Source: Senegalimassilia faecalis
GTDB lineage: Bacteria > Actinomycetota > Coriobacteriia > Coriobacteriales > Eggerthellaceae
Length of the DNA stretch: 64,000 nucleotides
Direction: 5' to 3'
Assembly (NCBI RefSeq): GCF_004135645.1
Contig: NZ_SDPW01000001.1
Coordinates: 248,001 to 312,000, forward strand
Positions 35,514-45,654 of this stretch are shown in pieces. How positions within the stretch are numbered: the first letter of the stretch is position 1; each line of letters starts with the position of its first letter. Below the pieces are notes generated by a model. The model saw nothing but the letters and a program-made list of their open reading frames with translations. It was not told the origin of the DNA and made no database searches. The position numbers and the translations under genes are program-made.

Positions 35514-35996
35514 CTATTCGCGCCCAACAAGCTTGGCGATGCGCTCGGAATACTGCAGGTCGGTCAAGCCCGCCTCGGCTTCCAGGTCCACGAGCGGCGC
35601 ATCGTTCCACAGCGCCTCAAGGCGGTAGTACTCGCGCGTTTCAGGCTGGAACACGTGCACGATGAAGCTGCCGTAGTCAAGCAGCGACCACGTGCCGTCG
35701 GCCGTGCCCTCGATGTGGAACGGCTTCGCGCCGCCGCGCACGCGGCACTGCTCTTCGATTTCGTCGACGACGGCTTCGACCTGGCGGTTGTTCGACGCCG
35801 TGCAGATGACGAAGTATTCGGTGACGCCGATAAGGTCGCCGACCTGCTGCACCATGATGTCGGTGGCCTTCTTCTCGTCTGCAGCCTGCGCGGCGATGAT
35901 GGCGCACTCGCGCGGACTGAGCAGGTCAGGCTTCTGACGGCCGTACATGTCGACGCCCTGATTGATGTGCGCCTCGTTGTTCATTGCTTCGCTCAC
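35514..35996 (-). CDS. rsfS: Ribosome silencing factor RsfS
   Basis: Binds ribosomal protein L14 and blocks subunit joining when nutrients are short. The 160 residues include the family core ADEKKATDIMVQQVGDLIG, TEYFVICTASNNRQVEAVVD, GTADGTWSLLDYGSFIVHVF and YYRLEALWND. GTG 35996 overlaps the yqeK stop as GTGA; the in-frame ATG at 35984 is an alternative. Last gene of the obgE operon. Confidence 0.95.
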   Translation of the reverse strand: MSEAMNNEAHINQGVDMYGRQKPDLLSPRECAIIAAQAADEKKATDIMVQQVGDLIGVTEYFVICTASNNRQVEAVVDEIEEQCRVRGGAKPFHIEGTADGTWSLLDYGSFIVHVFQPETREYYRLEALWNDAPLVDLEAEAGLTDLQYSERIAKLVGRE

Positions 35997-36664
35997 TTGT
36001 TACCTTTCGTGTGTTGCTGGGCCCGGCGCTTCTTATCGCAGGCCACATAGCTGTTCCAAACAGTTACCGTATCGGGATGAATGCGCTTGCGGCGCTGGAC
36101 CAGGTTCTCAAGCACATGCTGGAACGTGCTGAGGTACAGCTCCTGCAAATCGACCACGCCAACAAGCTGGCGCAGCGCTTCGATGCCCGGATAATCGCGC
36201 GACGGCTCGATAGCGTCGGCCGTGTACACGATCATGTCGAGGTCGGTCATGTGCACGGCGCCGGTGGTGTGCAGCCGGATGGACCGAAGCAGCGCATCAG
36301 GAAGCTGCGGGAAGTCGCGCTTGAGCGCTGCCGCCGCCGTAGGCCCGTGCAGCAGGTGCGGCATGTCCATATAGCTTGCAAGCTGCTCCGCTAGGCCAAG
36401 TTCGGCCACGCGACGGCGAATGCCCTCGTCATCGTAGCCCTTGTCCCAGTCGTGCAGCAAACCCGCCAAGCGCGCCAGGCCCTCGTCCGCGCCATAGATG
36501 CGCGCCATGCGCCCGGCCATCTCCGACACGCCCAGCGAATGCTCGAAGCGCTTCGGCTTCACGCGCTGCGCCAACTCGGCGCGCCGTGCCTGGAAAAACG
36601 CATCGCTTAGCACGTCGACGTGCGCATCTTTAACCGTCAAACCCCGGTCACCTTCCTTGCTCAC
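35993..36664 (-). CDS. yqeK: YqeK-type HD-domain phosphohydrolase
   Basis: Predicted symmetrical diadenosine-tetraphosphate hydrolase of the YqeK family (223 residues). HD-domain metal ligands appear as RFEHSLGVSEMAGRMA, LLHDWDKG, HLLHGPTAAA and VYTADAIEPSRDYPG. GTG 36664 overlaps the nadD stop (GTGA), and its own stop overlaps rsfS. The nadD-yqeK-rsfS order is standard in Gram-positive genomes. Confidence 0.92.
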   Translation of the reverse strand: MSKEGDRGLTVKDAHVDVLSDAFFQARRAELAQRVKPKRFEHSLGVSEMAGRMARIYGADEGLARLAGLLHDWDKGYDDEGIRRRVAELGLAEQLASYMDMPHLLHGPTAAAALKRDFPQLPDALLRSIRLHTTGAVHMTDLDMIVYTADAIEPSRDYPGIEALRQLVGVVDLQELYLSTFQHVLENLVQRRKRIHPDTVTVWNSYVACDKKRRAQQHTKGNK

Positions 36665-37425
36665 CGCTGCACCGCTTCCTTATCATGAGCACCCGAAACA
36701 TACAATCGATGTTCGTGAATATAGTCGAGCACCCGCTGCATCGTCAAATAGCGAATAGACTTGCCGGCCGCCACACGGGCGCGCAAATCGCTCGATGAAA
36801 CGGCCAAGCCCGTGGTTTCAAGCAGGTGAATGCGGAAATTGCCCGCCTGCTCGATAGTGGCGCGTTGCTCCTCGGTAAACACATAACCCGGCCGCGTCAC
36901 CGCAATGAGGTCCGCCAGGTCGGCGATGGCCGCGCTTTCCCGCCACTTCAGGATGGAGCACACCGCATCGGCGCCCGTGATGAAGTACAGCGAAACGTTT
37001 TTTGGGTAGTGCGCGCGCAGCTGCCGCAGCGTGTCAGCCGTGTACGTGACGCCCGGTCGGTCGATCTCGATGCGGCTGACATCGAACGCGGGGTTTGACT
37101 CAACGGCCAGCTGGCACATGCGCAAGCGCTGCTCGGCGCTGGTGACGTGGCGCTTCAGCTTGAACGCCGGCATGCCCGCCGGGATGAACACCACCGCGTC
37201 AAGGCCGAATGCCTCGCGCGCCTGCTCGGCGCAGGCCAGATGCCCGATGTGCACGGGGTCGAACGTACCGCCCATGATGCCCAGGCGCGCCGGCGCGCCG
37301 TCAGCGCCCAGGTTGTCGAAACGATGGCTCACCACCAGCCTGCTGGAGAAGCCAGCCTCATCCGCAGCAGACACCACGCCGCCCACTTCGGAAGCGCATA
37401 CCTGACCCGCGTTTACCCTAGGCAC
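36661..37425 (-). CDS. nadD: Nicotinate-nucleotide adenylyltransferase
   Basis: Makes deamido-NAD from nicotinate mononucleotide and ATP. GIMGGTFDPVHIGHL holds the nucleotidyltransferase HxGH motif; KLKRHVTSAEQRLRM and VSSSDLRARVAAGKSIRYL (ISSTxxR-like) complete the site. The start is uncertain. GTG 37425 overlaps the proA stop by 8 bases but leaves about 48 residues before the fold; later GTG codons around 37335 would give a normal N-terminus. 254 residues as drawn. Confidence 0.9.
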   Translation of the reverse strand: MPRVNAGQVCASEVGGVVSAADEAGFSSRLVVSHRFDNLGADGAPARLGIMGGTFDPVHIGHLACAEQAREAFGLDAVVFIPAGMPAFKLKRHVTSAEQRLRMCQLAVESNPAFDVSRIEIDRPGVTYTADTLRQLRAHYPKNVSLYFITGADAVCSILKWRESAAIADLADLIAVTRPGYVFTEEQRATIEQAGNFRIHLLETTGLAVSSSDLRARVAAGKSIRYLTMQRVLDYIHEHRLYVSGAHDKEAVQR

Positions 37426-38734
37426 GAACTTGCCCCGTTCCGCGCAGCACGTACTTGTACGAAGTAAGACCTTCAAGCGCAAACGGCCCGCGCACGTGCA
37501 GCTTCTGAGTGGAGATGCCGATTTCGGCGCCAAGACCGAACATGCCGCCATCGGTAAATGCCGTGGAAGCGTTCACGTACACCGCCGCAGCGTCCACTTC
37601 GTTCACGAAGCGCTCGATGGCCTGCGCACCTGCAGCGCTGCCCTCGTCCGCCACGATGGCCTCGGAATGCTTCGTGCCGTAACGGTTGATGTGCGCAATA
37701 GCCTGGTCAACACCGGAAACACAGCGAACCGCCAGATCAGGGGCCAGGTATTCCGTTCCCCAATCGGACTCGGTAGCACGCTCGATGCGCAACGCAGGGC
37801 CAACCGGTAACCGGTCTGCACCGGCAGCAAGCGCCGCCTTGCACGCCAACTCGTCGCCATGGATGTGCACGCCCTTGTCGGCAAGCAAGCCGAGCAGCTC
37901 AGGAAGGAAATCCAGCGCCGCCGCTTCATCGACGAGCAGCGTCTCGCACGCGTTGCACACGCCGTAGCGTCGGCACTTCGCGTTCACCACGATGTTGCGC
38001 GCGCGGGCGAAATCGGCCGTTTCGTGCACGTACACGTGGCAGTTGCCCGTGCCCGTCTCGATGACCGGAACTTTTGCGCACTCGACGCAGTGGCGAATCA
38101 GGCCCGCGCCGCCGCGCGGCACCAGCACGTCGACAATGCCGTGCAGGCTCATGAGCACGTCGGCCGCAGCACGATCGGTGGACTCGATGCTGCCGATGCA
38201 GCCCGCCGGCATGCCTGCCGACACCGCCGCGTCGTGCAGCACATGCGCGATGGCGGCACACGACTTCGCTGCAAGCGAGCCGCCGCGCAGCACGCACGCG
38301 TTGCCCGATTTCAAGCAGATGCCCGCCGCATCGGCCGTGACGTTCGGCCGCGCCTCATACACCACGGCAACCACGCCGAGCGGAACGCTCACGCGCGTCA
38401 GCTGGATGCCGCTTTCAAGCGTCCGCTGTTCCTGCACGCGCCCCAGCGGATCGGGCAGCGCCACCAGCTCCTCAAGCGCGCCGGCCATAGCCTCGATGCG
38501 CGCCTCATCGAGCATCAAGCGGTCAAGCAAACTTTCCTGCGTGCCGGCCGCGCGGGCGGCGTCCATGTCCTGCGCATTAGCGGCAAGCACGTCGACGCGG
38601 TTCGCACGCAGCGCCGCCGCCATGGCGGCAAGCGCGTTGTTGCGCACGTCGGCGCTTGTTTGCGCAAGCGGCGCCGCCGCAGCCTTCGCCGCCTCGGCGA
38701 TGGCGCGCACTTCCTGTTCAAGCGAAGCGGTCAT
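37418..38734 (-). CDS. proA: Glutamate-5-semialdehyde dehydrogenase
   Basis: Second step of proline synthesis: reduces glutamyl-5-phosphate with NADPH. The 438 residues include ARPNVTADAAGICLKSGNACVLRGG, the catalytic Cys in KCRRYGVCNACETLLVD and the C-terminal RGPFALEGLTSYKYVLRG. It follows proB by 11 bases and overlaps nadD. Confidence 0.96.
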   Translation of the reverse strand: MTASLEQEVRAIAEAAKAAAAPLAQTSADVRNNALAAMAAALRANRVDVLAANAQDMDAARAAGTQESLLDRLMLDEARIEAMAGALEELVALPDPLGRVQEQRTLESGIQLTRVSVPLGVVAVVYEARPNVTADAAGICLKSGNACVLRGGSLAAKSCAAIAHVLHDAAVSAGMPAGCIGSIESTDRAAADVLMSLHGIVDVLVPRGGAGLIRHCVECAKVPVIETGTGNCHVYVHETADFARARNIVVNAKCRRYGVCNACETLLVDEAAALDFLPELLGLLADKGVHIHGDELACKAALAAGADRLPVGPALRIERATESDWGTEYLAPDLAVRCVSGVDQAIAHINRYGTKHSEAIVADEGSAAGAQAIERFVNEVDAAAVYVNASTAFTDGGMFGLGAEIGISTQKLHVRGPFALEGLTSYKYVLRGTGQVRA

Positions 38735-38745
38735 GAACTTCCCTC

Positions 38746-39887
38746 CTATTCGAAAACCACCAGCTCATCGCGGTGGACGATGGGCTTTTCGGCCAGCGCG
38801 GCAAGCAGGCGGTTGCGCTCGATGGCCTCGCGCGTCTTCCCGCAGGCAAGCTCCACCTCGTCGGCGGAAAACGCCGTGCGCCCGCGCGCGAACAGATGCC
38901 CCGTGCCGTCTTTGATGTCCACGATGTCGCCAGCATCGAAGCGGCCTTCAACGCCGGAAACGCCCACGGACAGCAGCGAACTTCCGCGCTCGATGAGCGC
39001 AGCTTTCGCCCCGTCGTCTACCACCACGGCACCTCGCGCCGAATCGCCGAGCGCGATCCACAACTTGCGCGGCGTGATCTCGTGCGGGCGCGCCTTCGCG
39101 GAGAAGCGCGTGCCCACCTGCTTGCCGGCCGCCGCGTCCTCCACCACGTTGTCCTGACGACCGTAGCAGATGATGAGCGGGATGCCCGCCACCATAAGCA
39201 CGCGCGCCGCCTTGATCTTCGTGATCATGCCGCCCGAGCCCACCGTGGAACCCGCGCCGCCGGCCACGGCCAGAATCTCGGGCCCGATCTTGTCCACGTG
39301 CTCGATAAGTTTGGCCTGCGGGTTCGTGTTCGGGTTGGCATCGTACAGCCCGTCGATGTCAGACAGGATGACCAGCAAGTCGGCATCGATGAGGCACGCC
39401 GCCAGCGCGGCCAACGTGTCGTTGTCGCCGAACTTGATCTGCTCGACGGCAACGGTGTCGTTCTCGTTGATAATGGGCACTACGCCTAGGTCAAGCAGGC
39501 GCAAAAGCGTATTGCGCGCGTGCAGATACGCCTGACGGTCGGCTGTATCGCGCCTGGTCAAAAGCACGGTGGACGTAACGATGCCATGGCGGGCGAACAC
39601 CTCGGCATACGCCGTTGAAAGCGCCGACTGCCCCACCGAGGCCGCCGCCTGCAAGCTGGGCATGTCGGTTGGCCTGCGATGGATGCCCAAGGCTTCAAGG
39701 CCGCACGCGATGGCGGCCGACGTGACGATGACCGGCTGCCAGCCCGCATCGCGCACGCGCGCCACCTGATCGGCAAGCTTGCGCAGATAGCCGTAGTCAA
39801 TGCTGCTCTCAGACGTGGTCAGTGTCGACGACCCGATCTTGATGACCAGGCGCCGCGCACGCGACCCTTGTGCATCCGTTTCGCTCA

Positions 39888-39888
<1 letters not shown>
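38746..39888 (-). CDS. proB: Glutamate 5-kinase with PUA domain
   Basis: First, usually proline-inhibited, step of proline synthesis. The 380 residues comprise the amino-acid kinase domain (VIKIGSSTL, VPIINENDTVAVEQIKFGDND, SDIDGLYDANP, GSGGMITKIKAA) and a C-terminal PUA domain (from about 280). The ATG shares a base with the obgE stop (TAATG), which implies coupled translation. Confidence 0.96.
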
Positions 39889-41650
<1,762 letters not shown>

Positions 41651-41668
41651 GTCATTCCCTCCTTACAA

Positions 41669-41974
41669 TTAAGCGATGGACTTGATTTCAACGCGCGTGA
41701 GCTGCTGGCGATGGCCGCGCAGCTTCTTGTAGTTCTTGCGCTTCTTGAACTTGAACACCAGCTGCTTGGGGCCCTTGAACTGCTCAACGACCTCGGCGGT
41801 GACCTTCTTGGCGGAAGCCTTGGCCGGATCGGCCTCGACGACGTCGCCATCAACGAAGCAGATTACGGGAAGCTCAACGGTGGCGCCGACTTCGGCATCG
41901 AGCTTCTCGATGTTCAGCTTGTCCCCGACGGCAACCTTGTACTGCTTGCCGCCCGTTTTCACGATTGCGTACAT
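41669..41974 (-). CDS. rplU: 50S ribosomal protein L21
   Basis: Large-subunit protein L21, 101 residues, with MYAIVKTGGKQYKV, and KFKKRKNYKKLRGHRQQLT near the C-terminus. AGGAG precedes ATG 41974. The 230-base stretch up to polA carries repeated CACAAC motifs, described separately. Confidence 0.98.
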   Translation of the reverse strand: MYAIVKTGGKQYKVAVGDKLNIEKLDAEVGATVELPVICFVDGDVVEADPAKASAKKVTAEVVEQFKGPKQLVFKFKKRKNYKKLRGHRQQLTRVEIKSIA

Positions 41975-42101
41975 GTTTTCTCCTACTTTCGAAATAAACG
42001 CAAGGCGATAGCTTAGCAGCGCGACCGTAGCAAGTCAACGAAGTGAACGAATGCACAGTCTCCGCGTATCATCGCACTTATTTCCGCTGTACCTCCACGG
42101 G

Positions 42102-42197
42102 CACAACATTCGATATGATACCAGATGTTGTGGCTACACGCGGCGGCGTTGTGAGTTTCACGTCCACAACGCCGCCCTATCACGAAATGCCCACAAC
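42102..42197. promoter_or_regulatory. Cluster of CACAAC/GTTGTG motifs before rplU-rpmA
   Basis: Five copies of CACAAC or its complement lie at 42102, 42127, 42148, 42165 and 42192. The first two form an inverted repeat (CACAACAT/ATGTTGTG) around a candidate minus-strand -10 TATCAT (42115-42120). The middle two form a 12-bp perfect hairpin (42142-42176) without a T-run. The likely role is control of the rplU operon. Confidence 0.45.
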
Positions 42198-42203
42198 TTC
42201 GCG

Positions 42204-44834
42204 CTAATGCGCCTCGGCCCACGTATCGGCGGCGGAAACGTCGGCCAGAAGCGGTACCTTCAGCTCAACCACGTGCTCCATGACCTCGCGCACCATGTCC
42301 TCAAGCGCGGCCACTTCGTCTGCAGGTGCGCTGAAGTCCAGCTCGTCGTGCACCTGCACGAGCAGCCGGGCGCGAAAACCCTCTTCCATCAGGCGCGTTT
42401 GCACCTGGCGCATGGCAAGCTTGATGATGTCGGCGGCCGAACCCTGCATAGGGTGGTTCATGGCCGTGCGCTCGCCGAAGCCGCGCGTGTTGCCGTTGGC
42501 GGCGTGCAGCTCGGGGATGTGGCGCTTGCGGCCGAACATGGTTTCGGCGTAGCCCTTCGCGCGCGCCTCGGCCACGGTGGCATCCAAGTACTCGCGCACG
42601 CCGGGGTGCACGTCGAAGTAGCGGTCGATCATGTCCTTCGCCTCGCCAAACGAGATGCCCAGGCTTTGCGAAAGGCCGAACGCCTGCTGGCCGTACACGA
42701 TGCCGAAGTTCACGGCCTTCGCGCGGCTGCGCATCTCGGGCGTGACGTCGCAAATGGGCACGCCGAACACGCGCGAGGCCGTGGCGGCATGGAAGTCCGC
42801 GCCGCTGGTGAACGCCTCGATGAGGCTGTCGTCGCCCGACAGGTGCGCAAGCAGGCGCAGCTCGATCTGCGAGTAGTCGGCCGACACGAATTTGCAGCCC
42901 GGCTCAAGCGGCACGAAGCACTCGCGGATGCGGCGGCCAAACTGCGTGCGCACGGGGATGTTCTGCAGGTTGGGGTCCGACGAGGACAAACGCCCCGTAG
43001 TGGTAACCGTCTCGTTGAAGCTGGAGTGCACGCGACCGTCGCCGGCGCGCAGGCGCGGCAGCGCATCGATGTACGTGGACTTAATCTTGGCCAGCTCGCG
43101 GTAGCGCAGCACCAGCGCCGGCAGCTCGTGAACCTGGGCCAGCTCCTTGAGCACCTTCGCGTCCGTGGAGTATCCGCGCTGCGTCTTCTTCTTCGCCGGA
43201 AGGCCCAGCACCTCGAACAAGATGTGGCCAAGCTGCTTGGGCGAATCGACGTTGAACTCCTCGCCCGCAAGCTCGTAGATTTGCGCGCGCAGGCCTTCAA
43301 GCTCCGCGCCCGTAGACGCGCCCAGCTCGGCCAGGCGGTCGGCGTCGATGGCCGCGCCCGTGCGCTCCATGATGGCCAGCACCGCCACCAGCGGCAGGTC
43401 GATGTCGAAGTACGCGCGCGCCGAACCCTCGCGCTCAAGCGCGGCGGTAAGCGGCCCCACCAGCACGCGCGCGGCGGCCGCCTGGGCACATGCGCGCTGC
43501 TCGTCGGTTTTCGCCTCGGGCAACACGCCACCCACGTAGGCGTCAAGCAGCGCGTCGAACGAATACTCCGACACCGACGAGTTGAGCACGTAACCGGCAA
43601 GCCCCAGGTCAAACGCGCGCATGGCCATAAGCTGCGCATCGTCGACCAGCGCGGTTGCCGAGCTGTCCGACGGGTAGATGCGGTGCAGCGCTGCCTTCAC
43701 GTCAAGCGCGGCGAAGCTTCCCTGCGCCACGAGGCGCGCAAACGGCGCGGCCACCTCTTCACCTTCGAACACGGCGCAGCCGTTCGCGGCGCACACGGCA
43801 AGCACCGCGCCGCCGCCGAACAGCGACTCCTGCTCGGGGTCCACGAACGCCACGCCCACCTGTTCGCCCGACTTGATGGCGGCGTCCACCAGCGCCTCAG
43901 CCCCCGCGCCGCGCACAACCTCGCCCACCTCGATGGCGGCCGCCTTGCGCTGCGACTCTTCGCCCACCAGCTTCAGCACGCGCGCAAGATGCGCATTGAA
44001 GCGATACTTCGAGAACGTCTCGGTGACGGCCTCGGGCGAAAACGACGGGAACGATGCGCCTTCCAAGTCAAGCTCGAAGTCAAGGTCGCGCACGATGGTG
44101 GCCACCTTGCGGCTGGTAAACGCCGCTTCGCGGTTTTCGACCATGCGCTCTTTCTGCTTGCCCTTCAGCTCGTCGATGTGCTCGTAGATGCCCTCCAGGT
44201 TGCCGTAGGCCGTAAGCAGCTTCGCCGCCGTTTTGTCGCCGACGCCGGGCACGCCGGGGATGTTGTCGGAGCTGTCGCCTTTGAGCCCCAGAAAGTCGGG
44301 GAACTGCTCGGGGCCCACGCCGTAGCGGTCGCGCACCTCCGACGGCCCGTAAATGGCCACGTCGGTGATGCCCTTGCGCGTGGTGACCACGTGCGTCAGC
44401 TCGGTGCACAGCTGGTAGACGTCCTTATCGCCCGACACCAGAAGCGTGCGGTAGCCCAGCGCCTCGTCGCGCGCCGACACCGTGCCCAAGATGTCGTCGC
44501 CTTCCCAGCCCTTCACGCGCACCACGGGGATGTTCATGGACTCAAGCAGCTCTTCGATGATGGGGAACTGCACTTTCAGCGACTCGTCCATGGGCGGGCG
44601 CTGCGCCTTATACTGCTCAAGCGCCTCCATGCGAAACGCTGGGCGGCCGGCATCGAACGCGCACACGATGGCATCGGGCTGCGAGATGTCGATGAACTTC
44701 AACAGCATGGCGATGAAGCCGAACACGGCGTTGGTGGGCGTGCCGTCCGGCGCGTTCATGGTAAGCGGCACGGCGTGGAACGCGCGATGCATAAGCGAGT
44801 TGCCGTCGATGACGGCTACCTTTTTCTCGGGCAT
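42204..44834 (-). CDS. polA: DNA polymerase I
   Basis: Repair and Okazaki-fragment polymerase of 876 residues. The 5'-3' exonuclease domain occupies about 1-295 (DGNSLMHRAFHAV, GDKDVYQL, LKGDSSDNIPGVPGVG). The region 310-480 corresponds to the 3'-5' exonuclease domain, but its motifs are weak, so proofreading is doubtful. The polymerase domain has SADYSQIELRLLAHLSGD, KAVNFGIVYGQQAFGLS and VQVHDELDF. ATG 44834 has AAGGAC. A 941-residue frame on the opposite strand is only an antisense shadow. Confidence 0.97.
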   Translation of the reverse strand: MPEKKVAVIDGNSLMHRAFHAVPLTMNAPDGTPTNAVFGFIAMLLKFIDISQPDAIVCAFDAGRPAFRMEALEQYKAQRPPMDESLKVQFPIIEELLESMNIPVVRVKGWEGDDILGTVSARDEALGYRTLLVSGDKDVYQLCTELTHVVTTRKGITDVAIYGPSEVRDRYGVGPEQFPDFLGLKGDSSDNIPGVPGVGDKTAAKLLTAYGNLEGIYEHIDELKGKQKERMVENREAAFTSRKVATIVRDLDFELDLEGASFPSFSPEAVTETFSKYRFNAHLARVLKLVGEESQRKAAAIEVGEVVRGAGAEALVDAAIKSGEQVGVAFVDPEQESLFGGGAVLAVCAANGCAVFEGEEVAAPFARLVAQGSFAALDVKAALHRIYPSDSSATALVDDAQLMAMRAFDLGLAGYVLNSSVSEYSFDALLDAYVGGVLPEAKTDEQRACAQAAAARVLVGPLTAALEREGSARAYFDIDLPLVAVLAIMERTGAAIDADRLAELGASTGAELEGLRAQIYELAGEEFNVDSPKQLGHILFEVLGLPAKKKTQRGYSTDAKVLKELAQVHELPALVLRYRELAKIKSTYIDALPRLRAGDGRVHSSFNETVTTTGRLSSSDPNLQNIPVRTQFGRRIRECFVPLEPGCKFVSADYSQIELRLLAHLSGDDSLIEAFTSGADFHAATASRVFGVPICDVTPEMRSRAKAVNFGIVYGQQAFGLSQSLGISFGEAKDMIDRYFDVHPGVREYLDATVAEARAKGYAETMFGRKRHIPELHAANGNTRGFGERTAMNHPMQGSAADIIKLAMRQVQTRLMEEGFRARLLVQVHDELDFSAPADEVAALEDMVREVMEHVVELKVPLLADVSAADTWAEAH

Positions 44835-44879
44835 GAGTCAGTCCTTTTCGTCGATCAGGTTTGCACCCGAGTGTAACGC

Positions 44880-44915
44880 AAAAAGCGCCCCGCCGGTCAA
44901 CGGACGGGACGCTCC
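44880..44915 (-). terminator. Terminator of the glnA-glnR unit
   Basis: Imperfect GC stem (AGCG.CCCG.CCG with CGG.GGG.CGCT) followed by TTTTTG on the minus strand, between the regulator gene and polA. Confidence 0.8.
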
Positions 44916-44944
44916 AAGGTAAAACCAGCGGCTGCGTGGCGGCT

Positions 44945-45616
44945 TTACGCGCTCCACAGGTAACCGACGCCGCGCACCGTTTCCAGGTGCTGCGCCAGCT
45001 CGGGGCCCAGCTTCGCGCGCACGCGACGCACGTGCACGTCGACGGTGCGGCTGCCGCCGTAGTAGTCGAAGCCCCACACGCGGCGCAAAAGCGCGTCGCG
45101 GCTGTACGTGCGGCCGGGGTGCGTGACCAGAAACGCCAGCAGCGCGTATTCCAGGTACGTGAAGTCAAGCGGTTCCCCGCCGACGGTGACCTGGTACGTT
45201 GCCAGGTTGATGGTCATGTTGTCGACGGTGACGAAATCGGTGGACGTGCTTTCGTTGCCCGGCCACAAAAGCTGACGAATGCGGGCGGCGCATTCGGCGT
45301 TCGTGGCGCCGTGCACCACGAAGTCGCTTTTGACCTGCACGGGAAGGCGGAACTCGGCAAGCTGCTCTTCGTTGACGATGACCAGAAGCGAAGCCGACCC
45401 GTCTTCAAGCAGCACGGACTCCACCTGCGAAACGTTGGCAAGCGCATCGGCGCGCGCCTCGTAAATCACCAGGTCATAGGAAGGGTGCTGCGCCAGAAGC
45501 TTCTTGAACTGCACCGACGAGCCCGCAGCCACGTCCACATCCAAACCCGAAAGCACCTGCTGGAACTTATGGGCGTTGTCAAGGCTGTCGGCTATGAATA
45601 TGACCATCTTTCTCAT
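44945..45616 (-). CDS. glnR: GlnR-like orphan response regulator (OmpR family)
   Basis: 223-residue regulator with a receiver-like domain (1-115) and an OmpR winged helix (about 128-222: TYLEYALLAFLVTHPG, RDALLRRVWGFDYYGG, RTVDVHVRRVRAKLG). The receiver lacks the phospho-acceptor: the position after the DLVIY strand is Glu (DLVIYEARAD), so control by ordinary phosphorylation is unlikely. Its position 38 bases after glnA, the OmpR fold and a GlnR-type site at the glnA promoter support a role like actinobacterial GlnR in nitrogen control. The symbol is by analogy. No kinase gene is adjacent. Confidence 0.72.
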   Translation of the reverse strand: MRKMVIFIADSLDNAHKFQQVLSGLDVDVAAGSSVQFKKLLAQHPSYDLVIYEARADALANVSQVESVLLEDGSASLLVIVNEEQLAEFRLPVQVKSDFVVHGATNAECAARIRQLLWPGNESTSTDFVTVDNMTINLATYQVTVGGEPLDFTYLEYALLAFLVTHPGRTYSRDALLRRVWGFDYYGGSRTVDVHVRRVRAKLGPELAQHLETVRGVGYLWSA

Positions 45617-45654
45617 GCGCTTCGCCTTTCTTTCCTAACCCCTGCCACGCCGGT

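Noticed and set aside
42142-42176. 12-bp GC hairpin after polA as an intrinsic terminator
   Set aside because: Neither strand has a T-run after the stem, so it is treated as part of the CACAAC cluster.
42051-44876. A 941-residue open frame on the plus strand
   Set aside because: It is fully antisense to polA, has no ribosome site and a repetitive Arg/His/Ala composition typical of reverse-strand reading of GC-rich genes.
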